Origin: Planctomicrobium sp.
Lineage (GTDB): Bacteria; Planctomycetota; Planctomycetia; Planctomycetales; Planctomycetaceae
Assembly: GCA_030626405.1 (NCBI GenBank)
Contig: DAOUPA010000009.1
Span: 1-33,761, forward strand
Length of the DNA stretch: 33,761 nucleotides
Direction: 5' to 3'
Shown: one piece after another, positions 23,039 through 31,480 of the stretch
Position numbering within the stretch: the first letter of the stretch is position 1
How the letters are laid out: every line of letters starts with the position of its first letter
Notes under the pieces: model-generated
The model's database searches: none
The model's input: the letters and a program-made list of their open reading frames with translations, nothing else
Told to the model about the DNA's origin: nothing
Made by a program: the position numbers and the translations under genes

Positions 23039-24307
23039 ATGCAACTCTCTTCAATACAACTTCAATTGACTTCAATTCTTGCAGTCATTTTATTCTGCTG
23101 CTCTACAGGTGCCGCAGAGGATGACTTTCAGAAATTTGTACTGACGGACACTTCGACAAACAAGTTTGTCGAGTCGGTCACTCTTTCACCAAAGGACTTC
23201 GGCAACGTGGCTGCTGATTTCAAGTGGAGAATCCACAAGGATGTCCTCCATGGTGGAAAGCAGGAAGGCGTTGACCTGATCACGATTGACAATGGAATGA
23301 TGAAGATTCGCGTGATTCCTACTCGCGGGATGAACATCCTCGACATGACCGTGGGTGACTTTCGTCTCGGTTGGGAATCCCCCGTGAAGGAAGTTGTCCA
23401 TCCTCAATACGTCGACCTTGATACGCGCGGCGGCTTAGGCTGGCTCGATGGGTTTAATGAATGGATGGTCCGTTGCGGTCTCGAATTCGCCGGTCATCCG
23501 GGAGTCGACAAATTCATTGACAACACCGGAGCCGAGGCGGAGATGAACCTCACTCTGCATGGAAAAGTCGGAAACATTCCGGCATCCATTGTCGAAGTCC
23601 GCATTCAGAAAGAGAAGCCCCATCGCATTACTCTTCGCGGGACGGTTCACGAACGCATGTTCTTCGGCCCCAAACTCGAACTGGTTACAGAAATCTCGAC
23701 AATCCCTGGATCAAAGAAAGTGACTGTCACGGATTGGGTCACCAACCGAGGTGCTGGCGATCAGGAAATCATGCTGATCTATCACACAAATTATGGCGCA
23801 CCACTATTAGAAGAAGGTGCACAACTCGCCGCGCCAGTCAAAACTCTTGCTCCGATGAGTGAAACAGCCATCGCCGGACTCGATCACTATGCAACCTATG
23901 CAGGTCCAACACCAGGATTTACCGAGCAAGTTTTCCTGACTGAACTCTTTGCCGACGATCACGATCAGACGCTAATTTGCCTTAAGAGCCAGAACGGCAA
24001 ACGCGCCGCTTCAATTTCGTACAGCATCAAAGAACTGCCGTACTTCACAGTTTGGAAAAACACCACAGCCAAAGCAGATGGCTACGTGACCGGACTTGAA
24101 CCGGGAACCTGCTTTCCTTTCAACAGACAAGTCGAACGACAATTCGGTCGCGTCCCAAAGCTTGCACCAGGACAGACGCGTCAATTCTCACTCACTTACG
24201 GTGTTCATCTCGGCGAGGAAAACGTCCAAGGCGTTCTCAGTAAAATCAAGAAAATCAAAAACGGTCGCAAGCCAGTCGTTTCACGTCAGCCACCTGAACA
24301 CGATTAA
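23039..24307 (+). CDS. Secreted DUF4432 (aldose-1-epimerase-like) protein
   Basis: 422 residues with a signal peptide (residues 1-25, ending STGAAED). The body has the galactose-mutarotase-like beta-sandwich pattern of DUF4432: LITIDNGMMKIRVIPTRGMN, LDMTVGDFRLGWESPV, GFNEWMVRCGLEFAG, LTLHGKVGNIPA, IMLIYHTNYGAPLLEEGA and LEPGTCFPFNRQVER. It probably acts on a sugar or glycan in the periplasm. It precedes the enolase-superfamily gene by about 155 bases and may belong to the same catabolic region. Confidence 0.85.
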   Translation: MQLSSIQLQLTSILAVILFCCSTGAAEDDFQKFVLTDTSTNKFVESVTLSPKDFGNVAADFKWRIHKDVLHGGKQEGVDLITIDNGMMKIRVIPTRGMNILDMTVGDFRLGWESPVKEVVHPQYVDLDTRGGLGWLDGFNEWMVRCGLEFAGHPGVDKFIDNTGAEAEMNLTLHGKVGNIPASIVEVRIQKEKPHRITLRGTVHERMFFGPKLELVTEISTIPGSKKVTVTDWVTNRGAGDQEIMLIYHTNYGAPLLEEGAQLAAPVKTLAPMSETAIAGLDHYATYAGPTPGFTEQVFLTELFADDHDQTLICLKSQNGKRAASISYSIKELPYFTVWKNTTAKADGYVTGLEPGTCFPFNRQVERQFGRVPKLAPGQTRQFSLTYGVHLGEENVQGVLSKIKKIKNGRKPVVSRQPPEHD

Positions 24308-24414
24308 GAATCACTTTTCATACAGTTGCGGACATGAAAATGAATTTTTCGCGGTCTTCTCTCCGCAGAACGACCCGCCTTTCGCGGCCTCCAACTCATC
24401 GTTCACTCAACATC

Positions 24415-24441
24415 TTTGTGCTCTTTGTGAACTTTGTGGTT
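24415..24441 (+). repeat. Triple 9-nt tandem motif (TTTGTGNNN), copy 2
   Basis: TTTGTGCTC, TTTGTGAAC, TTTGTGGTT, followed by AACAAA. It matches the triplet at 552-578 in 22 of 27 positions and lies just before the start at 24464. Confidence 0.5.
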
Positions 24442-24463
24442 AACAAATTCAAAAACCCAAACC

Positions 24464-25885
24464 ATGCTGACCGTTCATAGCGTTCGCTTCTATCGACAGG
24501 AACTCAAAACGCGATTTCCGTTTCGTTACGGTATCGCGAGCATGTCCGAAGTGCCGCATCTGTTTGTTCAAGCCGAGGTCACGTTCAACAACGTCCGTTC
24601 AGTCGGAATGAGTGCCGATCTGCTGCCGCCGAAGTGGTTCACTAAGAATCCCACTTCGGACTACGAAACCAAAGACTTGCCAGAGATGCTAAGCGTGATT
24701 CGTCATGCGGCGAATCATGCGACGTCAATAAAGAAAGCACCAACATTTTTCGGCTGGTGGCGCAACCTCTATCGCTCTCAAATGAAATGGGCAATCAAGA
24801 ATGAAGTAGCACCACTGCTGGCGAGTTTTGGAGTGAGCTTGATCGAACGCGCCGTTCTGGATGCGATCTGTCGTGGCAGCAACTCAACGATACATCAACT
24901 CCTTCGTGAGAATCGATTCAACATTGACCTCGAATCCGTTCGACCGGAATTGAAAGGCATCTCTCCCAGTGACGTTGTCGTGTCGCAACCCAGCAACCAC
25001 ATCCATTTACGCCACACGATTGGCATGGGTGATCCACTGACCGATGCTGAAATCGCAGACGAAGACCGCATCGACGATGGTCTGCCGCATTCGCTCGTCG
25101 CCAACATTCGTGCGTACGGCCTCACATACTTCAAAATCAAACTTTCCGGTGAGGAACAAAAGGACCGCGACCGACTTGTGTCTATCGCCAAAATCTTAAG
25201 CAAAGAGGTCACTGGGCGCGTTCAATTCACGATGGATGGTAACGAGAACTACGCCCACATTGAAGATTTTCGAGATCAATTCGAATCCCACCTCAGCAAT
25301 CCAATATTGAAACCATTCTTCATGCAAGGCTTGCTCTTCGTCGAGCAGCCACTGCATCGCGACTTCGCTCTGGATGATTCAGTGCAAGATGCCCTATCGA
25401 ATTGGTCCGCAGCGCCGCCGATCATTATTGATGAATCCGACGCCGATCTAAGTAGTCTCCCCAAGGCACTCTCCCTCGGCTACTCAGGCACTAGTCACAA
25501 GAACTGCAAAGGTGTCATCAAAGGGGTGATCAACGCAGCAACATTGATGCACGCTCGCGAAAATGGAAGGAACACAATCCTCTCCGGTGAAGACCTGGCA
25601 AACATCGGCCCCATTGCCCTGCTCCAAGACCTCGCAGTCGTTTCAGCATTCGGAATCAAGCACGTCGAAAGAAACGGTCACCACTACTTCGCCGGCCTAA
25701 GCCAGTTTCCTGACGCCGTTCAGGCTCAAACTCTCAAAAACCATTCAGACCTGTACCAGCAAGCCGATTCTGGATTTGTTGCGTTGAACCCGCAAAACGG
25801 TCAACTCAATGTCAAAAGCGTCACCGCCTCACCGTTCGGAATGCAGGAACTTCCAGACGTGTCACTCTTCGAAGAATGTAATTAA
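24464..25885 (+). CDS. Enolase-superfamily (mandelate racemase / muconate lactonizing-like) enzyme
   Basis: 473 residues from ATG 24464 (the longer frame from 24434 reads through the repeat and is unlikely). The barrel carries the expected catalytic set: YFKIKLSG with K224/K226, TMDGNENY with D258, FVEQPL with E294, IIIDESDADL with D323/E324, and a distal lysine in SHKNCKGVIKG. This is the two-lysine arrangement of the MLE/dipeptide-epimerase/OSBS branch rather than the His-Asp type. It abstracts an alpha-proton of a carboxylate. The substrate is unknown and the insertion near residues 90-110 is unusual. First gene of the catabolic cluster. Confidence 0.82.
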   Translation: MLTVHSVRFYRQELKTRFPFRYGIASMSEVPHLFVQAEVTFNNVRSVGMSADLLPPKWFTKNPTSDYETKDLPEMLSVIRHAANHATSIKKAPTFFGWWRNLYRSQMKWAIKNEVAPLLASFGVSLIERAVLDAICRGSNSTIHQLLRENRFNIDLESVRPELKGISPSDVVVSQPSNHIHLRHTIGMGDPLTDAEIADEDRIDDGLPHSLVANIRAYGLTYFKIKLSGEEQKDRDRLVSIAKILSKEVTGRVQFTMDGNENYAHIEDFRDQFESHLSNPILKPFFMQGLLFVEQPLHRDFALDDSVQDALSNWSAAPPIIIDESDADLSSLPKALSLGYSGTSHKNCKGVIKGVINAATLMHARENGRNTILSGEDLANIGPIALLQDLAVVSAFGIKHVERNGHHYFAGLSQFPDAVQAQTLKNHSDLYQQADSGFVALNPQNGQLNVKSVTASPFGMQELPDVSLFEECN

Positions 25886-25896
25886 AGAAATCAGCC

Positions 25897-26030
25897 GTAG
25901 GGTGGGTGCAGCTTGATGAAAGGTGGGTTACGTATGCAAGTTGAACTGTGAACTACACCGCCACGATACTTTTTATCCTGGACTTGCGTAACCCACCAAC
26001 ACTGGGACACGCATACCTCACCCACCCTAC
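25897..26030 (+). repeat. Dispersed hairpin repeat (MITE/REP-like), copy 1
   Basis: The ends are inverted: GTAGGGTGGGTG at the left and CACCCACCCTAC at the right. An inner inverted pair GGTGGGTTACG / CGTAACCCACC lies inside. The reverse complement of the element at 30197-30327 aligns with it, strongly at both ends and poorly in the middle. No ORF. A non-autonomous mobile or REP-type element is likely. Confidence 0.8.
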
Positions 26031-26127
26031 TTTATCTTTGTCAGCACCATTCGATTGCACATTTCCTCCCGGTTCAAGACACTGTTGTTCAACCCATCAA
26101 CGTTGAGCTAACAACCCTGAGTACAAG

Positions 26128-27489
26128 ATGAACGAAACTCCCAACGCCCGCCCCTGGTACACCCGCATCGGTCCCGGTTTGATTACCGCCTGCGTCGTGA
26201 TTGGTCCCGGGAGTATCATGACCAGTTCGACTGTCGGGGCGAACAAAGAATACTCAATGCTCTGGGTTGTGGCGATTTCCGTTGCATTTATGATGGTCTA
26301 CATGACGATGGGAGCGCGGCTGGGCGCGGTCGCAAAATCTTCCCCCTGTGATTTGATTCGAGAAAAGGTCGGTCGCTGGCTGGCGATTTTAGTCGGTGGG
26401 AGTGTGTTCTTCATTTCTGCCGCTTACCAATCGGGAAATAACATTGGTGTTGCAGCAGCTTTCCAGGCGTTCGTTGGTTCGAAAGAAATAGTCGCAGGGC
26501 TGATCATCGCTTTTAACCTCGTCGCAATTTCGTTTTTGTTTGCTTTCAAAGATATGTATCGCATGCTGGAACGAGTGATGATGACTTTCGTCGGCCTGAT
26601 GCTGGTCAGCTTTGCGATCAACCTCTTGCTCTTGCAACCGGATATTGGAGCTTTACTTTCAGGTTTCATCCCAAACCCGGATGCGATTGATTTGAGTGAC
26701 ACAGAAGGCAGCCTTGCTCTTCTTGGACTGATGGGAACAACATTTGTCATTTCCGCGGCATTTTACCAGGTGTATCTGGTCCACCAGAAAGGCTGGGGCG
26801 TGGAAGAACTCAAAAGCGGTCTCGTTGATGCCCGCGTTGGTTCGATCATCATGGCTCTCATTACAGTGATGCTCATGTCAACAGCAGCCGCAGGTTTATA
26901 CACCGGGGAGAAAGTCGCTCTCAAAGATCCGGTTGCAGTGGCAGATGCGCTGAAGACAACATTCGGACCGAGTGCGAAAATCATTTTCTGTCTGGGGTTA
27001 TTTTCTGCGGCCTATTCCTCCTTCATTGTGAATTCGATGATCGGCGGTTTTATTCTTTCTGATGGTCTTGGCATGGGCAGTAAGCCTTCAGACCCGGGTC
27101 CAAAAATTTTCACGACAATTGCTTTGCTCACCGGGATGTCAGTCGGCTTAGCAGTCATTATTATGGACTTCGATCGAGCACCGACGATCATTGCTGCTCA
27201 AGCAGTCACGGTGATAGGCGCTCCACTGATTGCCGGAGTTTTGCTCTGGCTGACAAGTCGAAAAGATATTATGGGCGAACATGTCAATGGACCTATCACG
27301 AACGCCTTGGCTGGATTAGGTCTCGTCTTGCTTCTCGCGATTGCAACGAAAGTTGCCTTTGTCGACATTCCTGCAAAGTATGAAAAGTACCGCAACCCAC
27401 CAGAGGAAACTGCCTCCGCTCAAATGAACTACGAGCGGCAACATCACTCTGGTCTATTCGATTTCCCTGTATTGAACAACCAATGCTGA
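26128..27489 (+). CDS. Divergent Nramp-family transporter
   Basis: 453 residues, about eleven membrane helices. The opening RIGPGLITACVVIGPGSIMTSSTVGA corresponds to Nramp TM1, and a further helix GTTFVISAAFYQVYLVHQKG corresponds to TM6. The metal-binding residues of true Nramp proteins (DPGN in TM1, MPH in TM6) are not present: TM1 reads GPGS and TM6 reads SAAFYQ. It may therefore carry something other than Mn/Fe, such as Mg-like NRMT substrates or an organic solute; the catabolic neighbours would fit the latter. Its stop overlaps the next gene start by 7 bases (27483-27489), implying coupling. Confidence 0.8.
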   Translation: MNETPNARPWYTRIGPGLITACVVIGPGSIMTSSTVGANKEYSMLWVVAISVAFMMVYMTMGARLGAVAKSSPCDLIREKVGRWLAILVGGSVFFISAAYQSGNNIGVAAAFQAFVGSKEIVAGLIIAFNLVAISFLFAFKDMYRMLERVMMTFVGLMLVSFAINLLLLQPDIGALLSGFIPNPDAIDLSDTEGSLALLGLMGTTFVISAAFYQVYLVHQKGWGVEELKSGLVDARVGSIIMALITVMLMSTAAAGLYTGEKVALKDPVAVADALKTTFGPSAKIIFCLGLFSAAYSSFIVNSMIGGFILSDGLGMGSKPSDPGPKIFTTIALLTGMSVGLAVIIMDFDRAPTIIAAQAVTVIGAPLIAGVLLWLTSRKDIMGEHVNGPITNALAGLGLVLLLAIATKVAFVDIPAKYEKYRNPPEETASAQMNYERQHHSGLFDFPVLNNQC

Positions 27490-28220
27490 CCGATTCGCAA
27501 ATTGAGACATTTCAAGAGACAGGTCACTTAACAGTTGCCGATGTCTTCGAGGAGTCAGAAGTCGCCGCCGCACTTGCGGACATCGACAAATGGAGCGAAG
27601 AGTTTCTTGCCGAAATGCAGGACGAGCAGCGCAAGTGGTATCTCGAAGGGAGTGGCACAACTCAGAAGTTGCGGAAGTTGGATAACCCGGCACATTACCG
27701 TGAGGTGTTTCAGCGAATGGCGAAGCATTCGCGGGTCGTGAAGATGGTCGAGCAATTGATTGGCGAAGGTGTCTCCGTTTTCTTCAGTCAGGTGTTCATG
27801 AAACCACCGGAAGGTGGTGGACCGAAACCGGTGCATCAGGATAATTTCTACTTCGGTCCCGACGACTTAAACGCCACGCTCACGGTTTGGATTGCACTCG
27901 ACACAGCGACCGTCGAAAACGGTTGCCTTTACTACGGGGACGGCAGCAACCACGAAGGCATCCTCGAACACTTCGCCCCGCCAGATGAGCCGTTCAATCT
28001 TCAGGTGCCCGATGAGGTCATGGAGAAATTCGAGATGACACCAGCACCAGTCCCCGCCGGTGGAATTTCGTTTCATCACGGAAACACATTGCACCAATCT
28101 TCGAACAATAACAGCCAACGACCTCGCCGTGCCGTTGCGTTTCATTATCTTCGTAATGATGCGAAGCTGGTCAATTCCGGACTTTCGTACGATGCGGAGA
28201 TGAACGTCAAAGTGAGTTGA
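27483..28220 (+). CDS. Phytanoyl-CoA dioxygenase (PhyH) family Fe(II)/2-oxoglutarate oxygenase
   Basis: 245 residues. The iron triad is visible: H118 and D120 in PVHQDNFYF, and H204 in HHGNTLHQSSNNNS, followed by the 2-oxoglutarate-binding Arg in RPRRAVAFHY. The order and length match PhyH-like hydroxylases, which hydroxylate small organic molecules in the cytoplasm. The substrate is unknown. Translationally coupled to the transporter upstream (7-base overlap), which suggests that the imported compound is its substrate (inference). Confidence 0.88.
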   Translation: MLTDSQIETFQETGHLTVADVFEESEVAAALADIDKWSEEFLAEMQDEQRKWYLEGSGTTQKLRKLDNPAHYREVFQRMAKHSRVVKMVEQLIGEGVSVFFSQVFMKPPEGGGPKPVHQDNFYFGPDDLNATLTVWIALDTATVENGCLYYGDGSNHEGILEHFAPPDEPFNLQVPDEVMEKFEMTPAPVPAGGISFHHGNTLHQSSNNNSQRPRRAVAFHYLRNDAKLVNSGLSYDAEMNVKVS

Positions 28221-28298
28221 GGCGATTTGCTTGCTACACACTTTAGCCACTTACTTAAAGTGTTCGGCCAAACACGATACTGAAAGAACAACGAGTTC

Positions 28299-29351
28299 AT
28301 GCTCAACAACTATCTCCCGCAACGCGTCAACTCCGGCCCGTGGATACCGGCGTACACGCTTTATCATCTGCGAAGCTTGCCAGCTAAAACTCAGTTCGTG
28401 CTACCGATCTGCTCGCTCGCAACGCCTTATTCCGAGATCGCGGCACTTGGTGAGTATGTGCTGCCGCCGCTGTTTCACGAAGCTCTCACTGATGATCTCA
28501 AGCAAAAACTTGTGGAACGTATCACTCGATGCTTTCCGATTTATGACTCGGATGAAAACTTAAAACGCGTCAAAGTCATTGAGCTTCCGGAATTAGAATT
28601 GCCGAAACGAGAATCACCCCGCGTGTTGGCATTCAGTGTTGATACCGCCATCGAAGAGCATGGTCCTCACCTGCCGTTAGGGACTGACACAATCCAAAGC
28701 TACAACGTTCTGCGACATCTTGCAGAGGAATTTGATGGATTCGAACTTGGTCGACCACTGGAATATGGTCAACTGACCTGGGGGCTTCCGTTTGGATTCA
28801 GTGTCGACATTACGACTGAGTTGCTCACTCAGTATGTGACCAATTACTGCAATGCGGTGACGCACTGGTTGCAACCGGATGCGTTATATGTCGTCGATGT
28901 GCATGGTTCGATCACGCATCGACAGGCAATTGTTGATGGAATCGAGCAGAGCGATGCGAAGCGTTGGGCGTTCCGCTGGCTGTACGATCCGCTGGCAGAG
29001 TATTCCTTCCAGCGCAGCGATCAACATGCTGGAGGCGTCGAGACAATTCTCGTCGAAAACGTAAGTGAAAATCTTCTCGATTCAGACTGGTGGCCGCAGC
29101 GGCTTGATGATATCGCGGAACATCAAATGTCGTTCGAGAAAGCAGTCGAACTAACGCCCGACCTCGACGGTTTCTGCGATTACGTTCAGGAGCAAAACCC
29201 GAACGGTGTCATTGGCGATATCACGAATTACCGACGACTCGACCTGTCGCAAGTGTTCGGACGTATGCTGGATCTCGCTCGGAGCGACGTTCAGCAACTT
29301 CTCGATGGAGATCAATCGCAAACTCAAAATGCAGGTCAAGATTTGTGGTAG
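28299..29351 (+). CDS. Creatininase-family amidohydrolase
   Basis: 350 residues. The family core starts near residue 108: VDTAIEEHGPHLPLGTDT (metal ligands E120/H121 region and D130), VVDVHGSITH (H202) and DQHAGGVETI (H243, E248). Creatininase relatives are binuclear metal enzymes that open cyclic or linear amides. Residues 1-105 are an extra N-terminal part (PAKTQFVLPICSLATPY) that may be a degenerate first half. It follows PhyH by 78 bases, and its end overlaps the GNAT start by 7 bases. Confidence 0.85.
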   Translation: MLNNYLPQRVNSGPWIPAYTLYHLRSLPAKTQFVLPICSLATPYSEIAALGEYVLPPLFHEALTDDLKQKLVERITRCFPIYDSDENLKRVKVIELPELELPKRESPRVLAFSVDTAIEEHGPHLPLGTDTIQSYNVLRHLAEEFDGFELGRPLEYGQLTWGLPFGFSVDITTELLTQYVTNYCNAVTHWLQPDALYVVDVHGSITHRQAIVDGIEQSDAKRWAFRWLYDPLAEYSFQRSDQHAGGVETILVENVSENLLDSDWWPQRLDDIAEHQMSFEKAVELTPDLDGFCDYVQEQNPNGVIGDITNYRRLDLSQVFGRMLDLARSDVQQLLDGDQSQTQNAGQDLW

Positions 29352-30166
29352 CAGAAGGTTTCACGATTCGAGAAATGACCACCGGCGACGTCGATTTTGG
29401 TTTAAGCCTGGGAGAAATGTCCGGCTGGAATCAGGTGCGTACCGACTGGTTGCGGATCGTGAATTACGAACCGCAGGGCTGCTTTGTTGGCATGATCAAC
29501 AGGACACCTGTCTCGACAATCACGACTACAACGTACGGGACCGAACTCGCATGGATCGGAATGATGCTCGTACATCCCGATTATCGTCGTCAGGGAATCG
29601 CCTCCGCATTGATGAAACACGCAATCGCATGGCTGGATGAACGCCAGATCCAATGCATCAAACTCGACGCAACACCCGCAGGCGCGCCGGTCTACGAACA
29701 ACTTGGATTCCAAAACGAATGGAATTTCCATCGGTACTCGCGAGAGGGCGAACCCTCAGAGACTTTCGTTGAGGCAACCTCAAGCACGTTTGAGATTCAC
29801 TCGATTGATGAAGCCGCATTCGGCGTGAACCGCTCTAACTGGTTACAGCGACTCGCCGCCGATTCGCATGCCGAAACGTACGACAGTGATTTCGGAATGC
29901 TACGATCCGGTCGGCTGGCAACCTACCTCGGTCCCGTCATTGCGGAGAAGTCATCAACGGCGGAAGCCTTGATTGGTCAGCTCCTTGCGAAAACAAACGG
30001 TCCCGTTTTCTGGGATGTCCCTGGCCCGAACGCTACGGCTGTTGAACTGGCCGAGCAATTCGGTTTTCAACAAGTGAGACCGTTGACCAGAATGTGGCGA
30101 GGGAAGAAACTCGTCCCTGGATTGGTCGAACATCAGTTCGCCTTGGCCTCACCAGCGACCGGTTAG
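29345..30166 (+). CDS. GNAT acetyltransferase with second C-terminal GNAT-like domain (YitH-like)
   Basis: 273 residues from GTG 29345, overlapping the creatininase stop. The first GNAT domain has FTIREMTTGDVDFGL (strand 1), AWIGMMLVHPDYRRQGIASA (acetyl-CoA pyrophosphate loop RRQGIA) and GAPVYEQLGFQ. The second half (about 150-270), with YLGPVIAEKSSTAEALIGQL and FGFQQVRPLTRMWRGKK, resembles the second acetyltransferase-like domain of YitH-type proteins. The acceptor is unknown. Confidence 0.85.
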   Translation: MVAEGFTIREMTTGDVDFGLSLGEMSGWNQVRTDWLRIVNYEPQGCFVGMINRTPVSTITTTTYGTELAWIGMMLVHPDYRRQGIASALMKHAIAWLDERQIQCIKLDATPAGAPVYEQLGFQNEWNFHRYSREGEPSETFVEATSSTFEIHSIDEAAFGVNRSNWLQRLAADSHAETYDSDFGMLRSGRLATYLGPVIAEKSSTAEALIGQLLAKTNGPVFWDVPGPNATAVELAEQFGFQQVRPLTRMWRGKKLVPGLVEHQFALASPATG

Positions 30167-30196
30167 CGACTTGGTAGCGAGCACGATAGATAGACT

Positions 30197-30327
30197 GTAG
30201 GGTGGGTGAAGTATGCGTGTTTCAGAGTTGGTGGGTTACGCAGGTCCAGGTGAAAACATCGTCCAACTTGAATCTCAGTTGAGTTCGCATACGCAACCCA
30301 CCTTTCACCAAGCTGCCCCCACCCTAC
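30197..30327 (-). repeat. Dispersed hairpin repeat (MITE/REP-like), copy 2
   Basis: Same element as 25897-26030 in opposite orientation: GTAGGGTGGGTG at the left, CACCCTAC at the right, and inner GGTGGGTTACG and CGCAACCCACC. The terminal 40-55 bases differ from copy 1 at only about 4-5 positions on each side; the centre is diverged. Confidence 0.8.
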
Positions 30328-30372
30328 AGCATGAATGCGCGAGTGCATAACAAAAACAGACAGGTTTGAAGA

Positions 30373-31413
30373 ATGACGAACGAATTGCCCGAATCGATTC
30401 GGGATGTAGAACAACTTGAGGAACTTCTCAGCGAACCGACCGACGGAGTTGTTGAGGCACTTAAAAAAGTCGACGGAGACATCATCCTGCTCGGAGCGGG
30501 CGGCAAGATGGGACCGTCGCTGGCGAGAATGGTTCGCCGCGCAGCTGATGCAGCCGGAACCGAGCGACGCGTGATCGCCGTCAGTCGATTCTCCGATGCA
30601 TCTCTGCCTCAGCAACTGAACGAAGCCGGGATTGATACGATCGCTGGCGATTTACTTGACGAGGAGTTTATCGATTCGTTGCCTGACGTTCCAAATGTCA
30701 TTTTCATGACTGGTGCCAAGTTTGGTACATCCGGCGATGCTTCGCTCACCTGGGCGATGAACGTTTGGTTGCCGTCGGTGGTCTGTCGGAAATACCGCAA
30801 CAGCCGGATCGCTGCGTTTTCCACTGGAAACGTCTATCCATTGGTCCCAATTGATTCTGGTGGGTCGGTTGAAAGTGATCGACTCGAACCAGTCGGTGAA
30901 TACGCAAACACCGCCGTCGGGCGTGAGCGGATGTTCGAATACTTCTGCAATCGCCATGGAAATCCGACCAGCCTAGTGCGATTGAACTACGCAGTGGAAC
31001 TTCGCTATGGAGTGCTGGTCGATCTGGCGAAACAGGTACTCGCAGGCACTCCCGTTGATCTTTCAATGGGCTACGCGAATGTCATCTGGCAAGCCGACGC
31101 CAACGCGATGACGATTCAATCTCTGGCCGATGCTTCATCGCCTGCGTTTGTTGTGAACGTTTCCGGGCCAGAAGTTTTCTCAGCAAAAGACGTCTGTGAA
31201 CGATTCGCTGAACTCTTTGAGGCCTCGGTAGAATTCACTGGCGAACCGGCAGCGACGGCACTGCTGAACAACGGATCGATCGGACATCAGCGGTACGGGA
31301 ATCCAAGAGTGAGTCTGGATCAACTTCAAATCTGGATTGCCGACTGGTTGAAGCGCGATCAGCCCACACTCGGAAAACCGACACACTTCGAAGTCCGAGA
31401 CGGAAAATTCTAA
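30373..31413 (+). CDS. NAD(P)-dependent epimerase/dehydratase (extended SDR)
   Basis: 346 residues. The Rossmann opening is DIILLGAGGKMGPSLARMVR (about 36-55), preceded by a 35-residue leader. DLLDEEFIDSLPDVPNVIFM gives the strand 3-4 region. The SDR active-site segment is FSTGNVYPLVPID with a later EYANTAVGRERMFEY, where the usual YxxxK is not clear (Y at EYANTAVGRE has no lysine four residues on). NAD binding is therefore better supported than classic SDR catalysis. Probably converts a sugar-like intermediate, together with the DapA-like aldolase next to it. Confidence 0.75.
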   Translation: MTNELPESIRDVEQLEELLSEPTDGVVEALKKVDGDIILLGAGGKMGPSLARMVRRAADAAGTERRVIAVSRFSDASLPQQLNEAGIDTIAGDLLDEEFIDSLPDVPNVIFMTGAKFGTSGDASLTWAMNVWLPSVVCRKYRNSRIAAFSTGNVYPLVPIDSGGSVESDRLEPVGEYANTAVGRERMFEYFCNRHGNPTSLVRLNYAVELRYGVLVDLAKQVLAGTPVDLSMGYANVIWQADANAMTIQSLADASSPAFVVNVSGPEVFSAKDVCERFAELFEASVEFTGEPAATALLNNGSIGHQRYGNPRVSLDQLQIWIADWLKRDQPTLGKPTHFEVRDGKF

Positions 31414-31480
31414 CTTCGATTCATCGCTTCGCCATCAATTTCAAACGTGCTGTAAAAACTGCAGTGAGCAAAGTCATTTC

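Noticed and set aside
25897-26030. Inverted repeats as a CRISPR array
   Set aside because: There is a single hairpin element with no regularly spaced direct repeats or spacers, and no cas genes.
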